The notes beneath the pieces were generated by a model, which saw nothing but the letters and a program-made list of their open reading frames with translations, had not been told where the DNA came from and made no database searches. Of a stretch of 64,000 nucleotides of DNA, positions 1 to 7,716 are shown in pieces (position 1 is the first letter of the stretch; each line of letters opens with the position of its first letter). This stretch comes from JBMNFB01 sp050949085 (GTDB lineage: Bacteria > Bacillota > UBA994 > UBA5500), in assembly GCA_050949085.1 (NCBI GenBank), contig JBMNFB010000001.1, positions 806,001-870,000 of the forward strand, written 5' to 3'. The position numbers and the translations under genes are program-made.

Positions 1-2
1 TG

Positions 3-227
3 ATCATCGCCCGTCGGCCTTGCGCTCTCATCGTCCCCCAGACCGAACCCCGCGTCCGGGTGGATAAGGAGAAATGCACCGGCTGCCGGATGTGCATGCG
101 CATCGGCTGCCCGGCCATCAGCTTCAGCAACCGCAAGGCCAGCATCGACCCGGCCCTCTGTGTCGGCTGCGGTCTCTGCATGCAGGTCTGCAAGTTCGAT
201 GCCATGGTGAGGGAGGAGGAGCAGTAA
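3..227 (+). CDS. iorA: Indolepyruvate:ferredoxin oxidoreductase alpha subunit, C-terminal end (partial)
   Basis: Only the last 74 codons are inside the window; the 5' part lies upstream. The visible part is a two-[4Fe-4S] ferredoxin domain: a first cluster motif CTGCRMCMRIGCP and a second CVGCGLCMQVC about 20 residues later. In this family the C-terminal ferredoxin domain passes electrons from the thiamine-diphosphate site to external ferredoxin during oxidative decarboxylation of aryl-pyruvates to aryl-acyl-CoA. The TAA stop shares its last base with the ATG of the next gene, which encodes the matching beta subunit, so the identification rests on both the motif and the neighbour. Other 2-oxoacid oxidoreductases have similar ferredoxin ends, so the substrate is inferred. 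Confidence 0.85.
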   Translation: MIARRPCALIVPQTEPRVRVDKEKCTGCRMCMRIGCPAISFSNRKASIDPALCVGCGLCMQVCKFDAMVREEEQ

Positions 228-802
228 TGAAGAACTCACTGAGCATTCTCTTGGTCGGCGTCGGCGGACAGGGCACGATTCTGGCCAGCAGGGTGCTGAC
301 GGCAGTCGGTATGGCACAGGGATATGACGTGAAGATGACTGAGATCCACGGCATGGCTCAGCGCGGGGGCACCGTAGTTACCCAGGTGCGCATAAGCGAG
401 CAGGTCCATTCGCCGCTGATTGAACCAGGCCAGGCGGACTACATCATCGCTTTCGAGCAGCTGGAGGCACTGCGGGCGCTGCACTTCCTGAAACCAGGCG
501 GGACTGTGATCGTCAACAGCCAGAAGATCAGTCCGATGTCGGTGATTACCGGGGCCGCCAAGTATCCAGACGACGTGCTGGAGCAGATCGAAGCTGCCGC
601 CCCTAACGCGGTGATTATCGATGCCCTGGGGATCGCCCAGGAGCTGGGCAACCTGCGCGTAGTCAACGTCGTCCTGCTGGGGGCGCTGGCCAGGAGATTG
701 GACATACCGCAGGAGGCCTGGATCCAGGCGCTGGAAGAGAACGTTCCACCCCGCTTCGTCGAACTGAATAAGCAGGCTTTCGCCGCCGGCTACGCCGGCT
801 GA
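227..802 (+). CDS. iorB: Indolepyruvate:ferredoxin oxidoreductase beta subunit
   Basis: 191 residues, the usual size for the small (gamma-domain type) subunit of 2-oxoacid:ferredoxin oxidoreductases. The N-terminus has the family glycine-rich segment GVGGQGTILASRV (residues 11-23) and a following HGMAQRGG motif typical of IorB. The ATG at 227 overlaps the iorA stop (TAATG), with GGGAGGAGG just upstream, so the two are translationally coupled. With IorA it forms the complex that oxidises indolepyruvate, phenylpyruvate and similar aryl-pyruvates to acyl-CoA with reduction of ferredoxin in the cytoplasm. This is a fermentative amino-acid catabolic enzyme of strict anaerobes. The in-frame reading upstream of 227 is the out-of-frame ferredoxin region and is not used. 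Confidence 0.88.
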   Translation: MKNSLSILLVGVGGQGTILASRVLTAVGMAQGYDVKMTEIHGMAQRGGTVVTQVRISEQVHSPLIEPGQADYIIAFEQLEALRALHFLKPGGTVIVNSQKISPMSVITGAAKYPDDVLEQIEAAAPNAVIIDALGIAQELGNLRVVNVVLLGALARRLDIPQEAWIQALEENVPPRFVELNKQAFAAGYAG

Positions 803-856
803 GTATCATCAGGATGGACTATCGGCCTTTCTTTAGCTGAAGGATTGCAGATCAAC

Positions 857-904
857 GGGGACGGACTTCTGACCCTCTGGGTGAGGCTCAGAGAATCCGT
901 CCCC
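857..904. repeat. Long imperfect palindrome between iorB and the NusG-II gene
   Basis: GGGGACGGA at 857-865 pairs perfectly with TCCGTCCCC at 896-904, and the interior continues with TTCTGA against TCAGA(G)AA and CCTC against GAGG, giving a nearly continuous 48-nt hairpin. No T-run follows directly on either strand, so it is not a classic terminator. It could be a REP/MITE-like palindromic element or a structured RNA end for iorAB. Confidence 0.6.
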
Positions 905-956
905 TGTTGCGTTGTGCTATTATAAGCAGAGAGAAACGATGAAAGGGGCTAGCCGC

Positions 957-1337
957 ATGAAGCGTGGTGACCGCTTGTTAATCCTGATCCTGCTCATAGG
1001 ACTGATCGGCAGCGGAGTCTATGTGTTTGCCATGAACAACCGGGCGGGCAGCCGGGTGGCGGTGATCAAACAGAACGGCGTCGTCATCAGGGAGATCGAT
1101 CTGGACGCAGTGACTGAACCGTTTGAGTTCCGGGTGGAAGACGGTCAGGGCGGATATAACGTCATCGCTGTCGAGAGGGGTCGCATCAGGGTGATTGAGG
1201 CCAACTGCCCCGAGCAGGTGGATGTGAAGCAAGGCTGGATCTCTGCCCCCCATCAATCGCTGGTCTGTCTCCCCCATCGCCTGGTGATCGAGATTCAATC
1301 AGGTGAAGCGCCTGAAGTAGACGGGATTGTGCAGTAG
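957..1337 (+). CDS. NusG domain II-containing exported or membrane-anchored protein
   Basis: 126 residues. An N-terminal hydrophobic segment (about residues 7-26) acts as a signal anchor. The rest matches the small beta-rich NusG domain II proteins of Firmicutes: after the membrane segment come VAVIKQNGVVIREIDLD, then a C-terminal part with EANCPEQVDVKQGWI, SLVCLPHRLVIEI, including the two characteristic cysteines. ATG at 957 is chosen because AAAGGGG ends 8 nt upstream; an ATG at 939 is in frame but has no comparable site. In other Firmicutes the family is often near ECF-type transporter or FMN-binding genes; its function is unknown. A perfect 9-bp hairpin follows the stop. Confidence 0.75.
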   Translation: MKRGDRLLILILLIGLIGSGVYVFAMNNRAGSRVAVIKQNGVVIREIDLDAVTEPFEFRVEDGQGGYNVIAVERGRIRVIEANCPEQVDVKQGWISAPHQSLVCLPHRLVIEIQSGEAPEVDGIVQ

Positions 1338-1357
1338 GTCGTAGCTGCGCTACGACC
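1337..1357 (+). other. Short perfect hairpin directly after the NusG-II gene
   Basis: GGTCGTAGC (1337-1345) and GCTACGACC (1349-1357) form a 9-bp stem with a 3-nt loop starting on the last base of the TAG stop. It lacks a U-run, so it is more likely an mRNA 3'-end stabiliser or a weak terminator. Confidence 0.5.
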
Positions 1358-1439
1358 GTTGAGATTCAGGCTATCCGTCTACTTCAACCTGTAACACGCG
1401 TGCGTGGTACAGCTCCCAAAAAAAATTAGATCTCGGCGC

Positions 1440-1473
1440 GAAAAAGAAACGTCCCCTTAGCGGGGACGTTTCT
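1440..1473 (-). terminator. Rho-independent terminator overlapping the 3' end of the DUF2164 gene
   Basis: A 12-bp perfect stem (1445-1456 with 1462-1473) has a 5-nt loop that contains the TAA stop codon of the gene at 1457-1690; the minus-strand product continues into a T-rich tract. Terminator and coding end therefore overlap. Confidence 0.85.
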
Positions 1474-1690
1474 GCAGTCCATACATATCTTCCACACGCT
1501 CTGCCATGTACTTATGTGCGTCTTCGATGGCCTGGTTATAGGCCAGTGGACCGATGTTTTCCAGGAAGAAATCCAGCAAGATACCCGCCTGAAACTCGCT
1601 GATCTCCTCATCCTTCTCATTGAAGAAGAACTCCTTGATTTTGCCAAGCATACTCTGTCGCACTTCGGCACTGAGTTCGATGGTTTGCAT
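1457..1690 (-). CDS. DUF2164 family protein
   Basis: 77 residues, matching the length and sequence style of DUF2164: an N-terminal EVRQSMLGKIKEFFFNEKDEEI helix region followed by GILLDFFLENIGPLAYNQA, which is the family signature part, and an amphipathic C-terminus. The ATG follows AAGGGGGC at good spacing. Function is not known; it is cytoplasmic and soluble. It precedes an intrinsic terminator, so it is probably monocistronic or the last gene of a transcript from the right; the ABC-2 exporter genes at 1775-4375 lie just upstream in the same direction. The last four codons and stop are inside the terminator hairpin. Confidence 0.8.
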   Translation of the reverse strand: MQTIELSAEVRQSMLGKIKEFFFNEKDEEISEFQAGILLDFFLENIGPLAYNQAIEDAHKYMAERVEDMYGLQKRPR

Positions 1691-1774
1691 ACAGAAATGC
1701 CCCCTTTACAAAAAAGTGGACCAGAGGACAGGCCAAACGGGAGAGTCTGGCTCTGTTGTTCGGTGCGATGCCAC

Positions 1775-2563
1775 CTAGGAGCCGGTGCTGCTGTAGTGCC
1801 TGACGCCGAACTGCCAGACGGCGCATCCCAGCAGGAAGAAGGCGGCTCCTGCAGGCAAGGCCAACCATCCGAGAGAAGTGGGCACATCCCCCCAGCCACA
1901 GATGGCGGCAGCCGGATAGTAGCTGCAGACAAACATCGGCATGACGAAGATGAAGGTGTTGCGCAACCAGCTCGGCAAGAGGTGCGGCGGCACCTTCGCC
2001 ACCTGATAACTGCCGTTCGTAAACATGTTCACCCAGTCCAGCTTCTCCATGGTGAAGAACGCCACGCCAGAAGAAAGGACAAAAATCCCGGTATAGACGA
2101 GATAGCCGCCGAATAACGCCAGCAGCAGCTGTAGCCCCTGGCCCGGGCCCAGGACAACGCCTTGCCGCCGGAGTGACCAGCAGACAACCAGCAGGCCACC
2201 CACAACTCGCGTCAGGCGGTGCAGGTGAAATCGCGTCCCCATAATCTGCACAAAGGTGCTACGCGGACGAAGCAGCACACGGTCAAAAATCCCGGTCCGC
2301 ACCTGTCCGGGAAAGGCATCAAAGCCGCGCGAAAACAGCTCGGCCAATCCAAACGAGGCCAGCGCCAGGCCATAGACCAGCATCACTCGCTCGGTGGACC
2401 AATCGCCAATCGATCCAAACCGGAGGAAAAGCAGCATCACTTCCAGCGGATCGGTAACGACAGTAAAGGCGGTTGCCAGCATCTGCATCGGCCAACCCTT
2501 GTATTGCAGCCCGGAGAGAAAGTTCATCCGCAGGTAGCGGAAATAGAGACTGAACTCGCTCAT
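1775..2563 (-). CDS. ABC-2 type exporter permease (second permease of a three-gene module)
   Basis: 262 residues with about six hydrophobic segments and no ATP-binding motifs. The cytoplasmic stretch GQVRTGIFDRVLLRPRSTF is the hallmark of ABC-2 permeases of the DUF990/COG4587-COG3694 type that pair with DrrA-like ATPases. The ATG has AGGGAGGG upstream, and only 4 bases separate it from the stop of the preceding permease gene, so all three genes (ATPase at 3392-4375, permease at 2568-3395, this one) form one operon. Such modules export drugs, lipids or polysaccharide precursors in a few characterised cases; the substrate here is unknown. A related module occurs at 44007-46582. Confidence 0.82.
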   Translation of the reverse strand: MSEFSLYFRYLRMNFLSGLQYKGWPMQMLATAFTVVTDPLEVMLLFLRFGSIGDWSTERVMLVYGLALASFGLAELFSRGFDAFPGQVRTGIFDRVLLRPRSTFVQIMGTRFHLHRLTRVVGGLLVVCWSLRRQGVVLGPGQGLQLLLALFGGYLVYTGIFVLSSGVAFFTMEKLDWVNMFTNGSYQVAKVPPHLLPSWLRNTFIFVMPMFVCSYYPAAAICGWGDVPTSLGWLALPAGAAFFLLGCAVWQFGVRHYSSTGS

Positions 2564-2567
2564 TCGT

Positions 2568-3395
2568 CTACCCTCCCTGCACCACGAGTCGCCGCAGGCT
2601 CCGCTGCATCAGCAGCCAGCCCACAGCCGTGAAGACCGCCGTCCATGCCAGCTGGAGCAGGGCCACGCGAGGGAAAGCGCCTGGCGGCAGAGTTCCCAGG
2701 TAAAGCCGGAGGGGGAGGTCCTGCAGCCCGGCAAATGGCTGATAGAAGAGCCAGCGCTGGGCCCAGCTCGGCCAGAGCTGCAGCGGCAGGTAGGAACCGG
2801 CCAGGATATCGACCACAATGACAAAGATGGTAATCGGCCCATCTCCCCACTGGATGTTCATCGCCAACACATAAGTGAGGCTGACCAGGGCACAGGAGAA
2901 AAGCAGGCTGATAGCCAGCGAGCAGATAGCGGTCATGAAGCCGGGCAGGCTGGCCGGTGGCAGCAGCCGATAGGGCGCCGGGATCAACATCGCCACTGCG
3001 ACGACAGGAAAAACCTGCAGCAGGAAACGGCCCAGGCGCGACGCCGCCGTGCGCCAGTACCAGTGGAAATAGAGGTCCAGCGGACGGCAGAGCTCAACCC
3101 CCACATCCCCATTTCTGATCTTCTCCCTGATCTCGGCATCACTACCGAACGTGGGCAACAGATAGAGCACAATCTGCCCCAGCCAGACATAGCTCACCGC
3201 CTGTGCCATGCTCATCCCCGAACTTGCTCCCGCCGTCTGTTCTCCATAACGATAGAAGACGGCGATGATCACTGTGTGGACAAACCCCCAGAAGATGTTG
3301 GTGCTCAGCTGGGCCCAGGCCACCAGCCGGTACTGTAGGGTGCGCTTGAGGTGCATGCGCAGGATGCCGCGTGCCGTAATGATACGCCCCATCAT
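2568..3395 (-). CDS. ABC-2 type exporter permease (first permease of the module)
   Basis: 275 residues, about six membrane segments. It carries the internal family motif EIREKIRNGDVGVELCRPLDLYF, the loop that in ABC-2 permeases of this group contacts the ATPase (compare the same position in the permease at 45803-46582). The start overlaps the ATPase stop in an ATGA arrangement, indicating translational coupling; either of two consecutive ATG codons could be used. It would form the membrane channel as a heterodimer with the product of 1775-2563. Substrate unknown. Confidence 0.82.
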   Translation of the reverse strand: MMGRIITARGILRMHLKRTLQYRLVAWAQLSTNIFWGFVHTVIIAVFYRYGEQTAGASSGMSMAQAVSYVWLGQIVLYLLPTFGSDAEIREKIRNGDVGVELCRPLDLYFHWYWRTAASRLGRFLLQVFPVVAVAMLIPAPYRLLPPASLPGFMTAICSLAISLLFSCALVSLTYVLAMNIQWGDGPITIFVIVVDILAGSYLPLQLWPSWAQRWLFYQPFAGLQDLPLRLYLGTLPPGAFPRVALLQLAWTAVFTAVGWLLMQRSLRRLVVQGG

Positions 3396-4375
3396 AGGCT
3401 CAGCTCCCGGTACATGCGGGCGATCATCTCTTCGATGCTCTGGTCCTCCACCACGAGATCGAGAAGTGGACAGGCTGCAGCCAGGGCAGCGATGATATCC
3501 TGGGCCGGCATCAGGTCAGGCCGAAAATGGACGATAACCTCGCCTTCCTTGACCAAAATGCTTCCCGCACCCGGCAGGGCACTGATGTTACATTCGCCGG
3601 CCAGCTTGGCTCGAATGCGCCGCTCCGGGCTATATTGCCGCTTCAGCTGGTCCAGTGCACCATCATAGAGCAGCCGACCGTGCCCGATGACCATCACCCG
3701 CTGGCAGAGCGTCTCGATGTCAGCCATGTCGTGGGTGGTGAGGATCATCGTCACTCCATGCTTCTCATTCATCTCTTTCAGGAAGGCACGCAATGCCAGC
3801 TTGGACACTGCATCGAGACCGATGGTCGGCTCATCCAGAAAGAGGATGCGCGGCCCGTGCAGCAGGGCGGCAGCCAGCTCGCAGCGCATGCGCTGTCCCA
3901 GGCTGAGCTGACGCACAGGGGTAGCCAGCAGGTCGCCGATGTTCAGAATGTCGGTCAACTCGGCCAGGCGCCGTCGGTAGTCTGCCTCTGGGACGCGGTA
4001 GATGTCGCGCAGCAGTTCAAACGAGTCCTGCACCGGGACATCCCACCAGAGCTGGCTGCGCTGGCCAAACACGACGCCGATCTCGGCCACGTGCGCCACC
4101 CGCTGCCGCCAGGGCACGCGCCCCATCACCCGACACTCTCCGCGATCAGGCACGAGAATGCCACTCATCACCTTCACCGTTGTCGACTTGCCCGCCCCAT
4201 TCGGTCCGATATAGCCGACCAGCTCGCCGCTGTCGATGGAGAAGCTGATTTCGTCCAGGGCCCGAATCTCTCGGTGCTGGCGCACAAAAGCGCCGCGCAG
4301 CGCCCCCATGACGCCGGACGGCCGTTCGGCAACCCTGAATGTCTTGCTGATAGAGTTCAGTACGATCTGGCTCAT
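3392..4375 (-). CDS. ABC transporter ATP-binding protein (COG4586/DrrA-like)
   Basis: 327 residues. Walker A GPNGAGKST, a signature loop LSLGQRMRCE, Walker B ILFLDEPT and the switch histidine in TTHDM are all present. The segment GVVFGQRSQLWWDVPV between Walker A and the signature is typical of the COG4586 group that drives paired ABC-2 permeases. A C-terminal domain of about 80 residues follows, as in this family. The start is set at the ATG at 4375, which has GGAGGTGA 5 nt upstream; an ATG 15 bases further upstream has no such site. It heads the operon with the two permeases. The ATPase at 44007-45017 is a paralogue. Confidence 0.85.
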   Translation of the reverse strand: MSQIVLNSISKTFRVAERPSGVMGALRGAFVRQHREIRALDEISFSIDSGELVGYIGPNGAGKSTTVKVMSGILVPDRGECRVMGRVPWRQRVAHVAEIGVVFGQRSQLWWDVPVQDSFELLRDIYRVPEADYRRRLAELTDILNIGDLLATPVRQLSLGQRMRCELAAALLHGPRILFLDEPTIGLDAVSKLALRAFLKEMNEKHGVTMILTTHDMADIETLCQRVMVIGHGRLLYDGALDQLKRQYSPERRIRAKLAGECNISALPGAGSILVKEGEVIVHFRPDLMPAQDIIAALAAACPLLDLVVEDQSIEEMIARMYRELSL

Positions 4376-4476
4376 GCGGTCACCTCCCATGGTTGGAACG
4401 TAATATCCAGGTCAGGGAGCATGCATCACCATGCTGTCAGGCTGCAGGTATCACCTGTGTGCAGATATTCGCCACA

Positions 4477-4730
4477 GACAGGGCATCGCCCTTGAGAGCG
4501 CATCCGATAGGTCGCTAATTGATAAAAAGCGGAACGGGACGGGATCAAGAGCAGCAACTGTCTAAGCCCACGTAAGTAGTTGCGAGAAAGCGCTCTAGTC
4601 TTCGGTAAGTTAGAGCCAAAAATCCTCGCGCCTGGCGGGCAAGTTTTGCTGCTCCCCTTCCTGTTTCGCTTGATTCCTTAATGCTGGAGACTTCGCCGCG
4701 CCCTACGGGGTGCTCTGGCGGAAGAGCTCA
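4477..4730. repeat. Dispersed non-coding repeat, copy A
   Basis: The 410-base gap between the ABC ATPase and the aldolase holds a sequence that recurs at 17615-17946. Shared blocks in the same order and orientation include GACAGGGCATC (4477-4487), a 17-nt block at 4527-4543, AGAGCAGCAACTG (4548-4560), a GGCGGGC(A/G)AGTTTTGCT block (4634-4650), CTCCCC and TTTCGCTTGAT. Copy A lacks about 72 nt that copy B has between the second and third blocks. No ORF is conserved between copies. I see no terminal target-site duplication with confidence. Confidence 0.7.
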
Positions 4731-4786
4731 AGCCAGTGCAACAGTCGTTTTCTTTCTGCCTGGTTTTCACCCTACCGGATTACAGT

Positions 4787-5665
4787 CTACAGAGCTCCCA
4801 CCCGCTGTAGGATCTGGCGCAGTTCTTCCTGCTGGCTCTCACCCAGCGGCAACATCGGACGCCGCGGCAGGCCGCCCTTGTAGCCGAGCATATCCAGCGC
4901 AACCTTCAGCCCGGCGATGCCGAACCGGCTGGTGACGGCGGCATTGGGTTCCAGGAGGCGCAGTTGCAGTTCTCTGGCCGTGGCGTGGTCGCCCGCCTGC
5001 ATCGCATCGTAGAGCTGAACGCAAAGCTCTGGCAAGATGTTGGCGACAGCCAGAGTGCCGCCAACCCCGCCCAGCGCCAGTGTTGGATAGAGGAAACTGC
5101 CCGAACCGGCGAATACGGAGAAATCGTCCGGTGAACCAGCGATAATCTCCGCGATCTGGACGATGTTGCCACCACTATCCTTGACGCCGACGATGTTCTC
5201 GTGCTGCGCCAGTCGCGCAATCAGCGCCGAGGACATGTTGATGCCGGTGTTGCGCGGCATGTTATAAACCATCACCGGGATGGGTGAAGCCTCGGCCAGA
5301 TCCAGATAGAAACGCTCCAGGGCGGCCTCGGTCATGCTCCCCTTATAGTAGTTGGGATTGACAACGAGGGCGGCATCAGCACCAACACTGGCCGCAAACC
5401 GGGTGAGGCGGATCGTCTCTCTGGTCGATTCACAGCCTGTACCGGCGATGATTTGCTTGCTGGGATCCGTGTTCTGCCGCACAAACTCCACCATTCGCAT
5501 CCTCTCGTCCATGTCCAGCAGCGCAAACTCGCCATTGGAACCAAGGACGACCAGTCCGGTCAGCGGACTGGCCGAATAGCGATCGAGGTTGAACTTTAGG
5601 GCAGCATAGTCGATTTCATCATTCCGAAAGGGGGTAGCGATGGGGGCGAAAATTCCACGAAACAT
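4787..5665 (-). CDS. DHDPS/NAL-family aldolase, probably 4-hydroxy-2-oxoglutarate aldolase-like
   Basis: 292 residues, full-length TIM-barrel class I aldolase. The Schiff-base lysine is K162 in GVKDSGG, the catalytic tyrosine Y134 is in VYNMPRNTG, and the phosphate/carboxylate loop is GSNGE at 42-46. GSNGE rather than GTTGE, together with GTGCEST, VGADAALVV, and EPNAAVTSRFGIAGLK, resembles the HOGA1 type (cleaving 4-hydroxy-2-oxoglutarate to glyoxylate and pyruvate) more than lysine-pathway DapA. Its ATG overlaps the stop of an aminotransferase of the alanine-glyoxylate type, which would consume glyoxylate. The pairing supports, but does not prove, that role; ORFs of this family are commonly called dapA. 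Confidence 0.75.
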   Translation of the reverse strand: MFRGIFAPIATPFRNDEIDYAALKFNLDRYSASPLTGLVVLGSNGEFALLDMDERMRMVEFVRQNTDPSKQIIAGTGCESTRETIRLTRFAASVGADAALVVNPNYYKGSMTEAALERFYLDLAEASPIPVMVYNMPRNTGINMSSALIARLAQHENIVGVKDSGGNIVQIAEIIAGSPDDFSVFAGSGSFLYPTLALGGVGGTLAVANILPELCVQLYDAMQAGDHATARELQLRLLEPNAAVTSRFGIAGLKVALDMLGYKGGLPRRPMLPLGESQQEELRQILQRVGAL

Positions 5666-6858
5666 CAGCTATCTCCTCCTGCCTGACGCATATTTTCCTC
5701 ATAGACCCGCTCCAGCTTCTGCACTGCCCGGTCACCATCAGCGGCCTGACCGAGTTCGTTGAGGACCTCAGCCATGATGCGCAGGGCGCGTTTGAGATCA
5801 TCCAGGCTGGTGTTACCCATGTGGCCAATACGGAAGGCCTTACCAGCCAGGCTGGCCAGGGCGCCGGCGACGATCACACCGCGTTGCGCCAAGGCAGCCC
5901 GGAAGGCGGCGTCCTGCACTCCTGATGGATAAAGGATGCAGGAAAGGGTTGGTGCCGCCACACTCTCGTCGGCTACCGCCTTCATGCCAAACGTCTCCAG
6001 CGCCGCGCGCACCGCCCGACCCATGGCACGGTGGCGACGGTAGCGCTGCTCGAGACCTTCCTCCATAATCCTTGTCAGGGACTTCTCAAAGGCATAGACC
6101 ATGTTCACGGCCGGCGTGGCAAAGTACTTGCCGGGGTCCTGCATGATCGGCAGCCAGTTCTTGATATCCCCATAGTAAGCCGGAATCCGCTCCATGGCCT
6201 GGCGCGCCTGCAATGCGGCCTGGTTAAAGCCCAGCAACAGTAGTCCCGGCGGAACGCCGATAGCCTTTTGGCTGCCAGTCAGGACGACGTCAAGTTTGTA
6301 GTCAGGGTTGCCCTGATAGGCATAGCTCATATCCTCGGCAATGCCGGCGGTGGCACAGACACCATCCAGAATAAGCAGGGCACCGCGCTGCTTGATCAAT
6401 GGTACCAGCGTCTCCAGATCAGCCTCCACTCCGGTGGAAGTATCGACATGGGTGATGGTCACAGCTTTGTATTCGTGCTGGTTGAGCTTGGCTTCAACTT
6501 CGGTCGGATCGACGCGCTGGCCCCACTCGCTCTTGATGACATCGACCTCGATGCCAAAGCTTTCAGCCAGGGGCACAAAGCGGTCACCAAAGAACCCCTG
6601 GCTGAGCACCAGAATGCGTTCGCCCGGGGCAACCGTGTTCACCAGGGCCATTTCCATGGCCAGAGTCCCGCTGCCAGCGACGATGAAGACCTCGCCATCC
6701 GAATTGCCCAGCAGCTCGCGGGTCATCTGGAGTGAACGGGCGAATATTTTCACATAACGCGGATCAGTGTGGGACCAGGTCTCGGCCGCCAACGCTTCTC
6801 TAATCTCGTCGGTGACTGGCGTCGGGCCCGGAATCAGCAACAGTTCTTTGTTCGGCAC
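5665..6858 (-). CDS. Class V aminotransferase (alanine-glyoxylate/serine-pyruvate type)
   Basis: 397 residues, a full-length PLP-dependent fold-type I enzyme. The N-terminus LLLIPGPTPV, the glycine-rich AGSGTLAMEM loop, the PLP-ring aspartate in ILDGVCATAG (D165) and the Schiff-base lysine in LTGSQKAIGVPPG (K198) are typical of alanine-glyoxylate, serine-pyruvate or serine-glyoxylate aminotransferases. The start is a GTG at 6858, preceded by AAGGGAGGA. It is the first gene of a two-gene operon with the aldolase at 4787-5665 (one-base overlap). In peroxisomal and bacterial relatives the reaction is glyoxylate plus alanine to glycine plus pyruvate. Phosphonoacetaldehyde-forming relatives exist, but no phosphonate genes are nearby. 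Confidence 0.82.
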   Translation of the reverse strand: MPNKELLLIPGPTPVTDEIREALAAETWSHTDPRYVKIFARSLQMTRELLGNSDGEVFIVAGSGTLAMEMALVNTVAPGERILVLSQGFFGDRFVPLAESFGIEVDVIKSEWGQRVDPTEVEAKLNQHEYKAVTITHVDTSTGVEADLETLVPLIKQRGALLILDGVCATAGIAEDMSYAYQGNPDYKLDVVLTGSQKAIGVPPGLLLLGFNQAALQARQAMERIPAYYGDIKNWLPIMQDPGKYFATPAVNMVYAFEKSLTRIMEEGLEQRYRRHRAMGRAVRAALETFGMKAVADESVAAPTLSCILYPSGVQDAAFRAALAQRGVIVAGALASLAGKAFRIGHMGNTSLDDLKRALRIMAEVLNELGQAADGDRAVQKLERVYEENMRQAGGDS

Positions 6859-7058
6859 GCTAAATATCCTCCCTTATCTTGAGATCCTGTTTCCTGACCT
6901 TGTTGTTCACATTCGCTAAGCCACAGCTTGCTCCTGCCGCGGACGGCTCCCCTGATAGTTATTCAGTCTAACCACTAACTTCTCCCGAGAACTGCCCTAC
7001 ATACGTCGGGATGCACCGCTTGATATGGCAAGCTATCCAATCCCGCCAAAACTTAACG
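6859..7058. other. Divergent intergenic region
   Basis: The left half serves as leader for the aminotransferase operon (minus strand); I could not assign its promoter. The 12-mer TCTAACCACTAA at 6967-6978 also occurs at 50615-50626 inside the bofC-like promoter dyad. No ORF of good quality is present. Confidence 0.4.
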
Positions 7059-7088
7059 TTGTAAAACAGTCTGCACCGGCGCTATAAT
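7059..7088 (+). promoter_or_regulatory. Vegetative promoter for the NlpC/P60 gene
   Basis: TTGTAA (7059-7064), 18-nt spacer, TATAAT (7083-7088). The predicted start near 7095 leaves an untranslated leader of about 120 nt before the ATG at 7218. Confidence 0.6.
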
Positions 7089-7217
7089 AACTGACACAGA
7101 GAGAAACTATGAAGACAGCCAGGTGTCCAGTACTGAGCTGTTGGTTAGAGAAAGACACAAACGCTTGGTTAACTGAAAGGAACTGCCCGCTTTCTGCAAC
7201 TCAGAAAGGGGAAAACA

Positions 7218-7706
7218 ATGAACAACAGAATCAGAATCATGTCGACACGTATTGTGCTGACTTGTCTTGCGATTGCTCTAGTAGTCTCCTTGCTGCCAGC
7301 TTTCACACCGACAGCTGAGGCAGCAACCAGCTTCGCTAATCGTAGCGCTGTCATCAGGACAGCCCGACGCTATCTGGGACGTCCTTACGTCTTCGGTGCC
7401 AACGGGCCACGCTACTTTGACTGCTCCAGCTTCGTCCGCTACGTCTACCGGCAACACGGTATCTATCTGCCGCGGACGGCAGCATCCCAGTCCCGCTACG
7501 GTCGGGCTATTCCGAAGAGCAAGCTGGCAGCCGGTGACATCGTCTTCTTCAGGAACACGTACAAGCGCGGTATTTCCCACGTCGGTATCTATATCGGCAG
7601 TGGACGATTCATCCACGCTTTCCCACGCAGAGGTGTCACGGTTGATTCACTCTACCAGCGCTACTTCACCGTCAAGTACGCTGGAGCCAAGCGCGTCTTG
7701 CGCTAA
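7218..7706 (+). CDS. Secreted NlpC/P60 cell-wall endopeptidase
   Basis: 162 residues. A positively charged start and a hydrophobic core lead to a signal-peptidase site near AEA (residues 33-35). The rest is one NlpC/P60 domain: catalytic Cys69 in FDCSSFVRYVY, His121 in SHVGIYIG and His133 in FIHAFP. It should hydrolyse gamma-D-glutamyl-diaminopimelate or related peptide bonds in peptidoglycan outside the cell. There is no SH3 or LysM wall-binding domain, so it is a minimal hydrolase. It is transcribed alone from the promoter at 7059-7088 and closed by a strong terminator at 7717. RBS AAAGGGG lies 8 nt before the ATG. Confidence 0.9.
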   Translation: MNNRIRIMSTRIVLTCLAIALVVSLLPAFTPTAEAATSFANRSAVIRTARRYLGRPYVFGANGPRYFDCSSFVRYVYRQHGIYLPRTAASQSRYGRAIPKSKLAAGDIVFFRNTYKRGISHVGIYIGSGRFIHAFPRRGVTVDSLYQRYFTVKYAGAKRVLR

Positions 7707-7716
7707 CTAATCGCCG

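Noticed and set aside
7109..7318. Small plus-strand ORF with four cysteines overlapping the NlpC/P60 start.
   Set aside because: It is out of frame with the true gene for about 100 nt and no ribosome site supports it.
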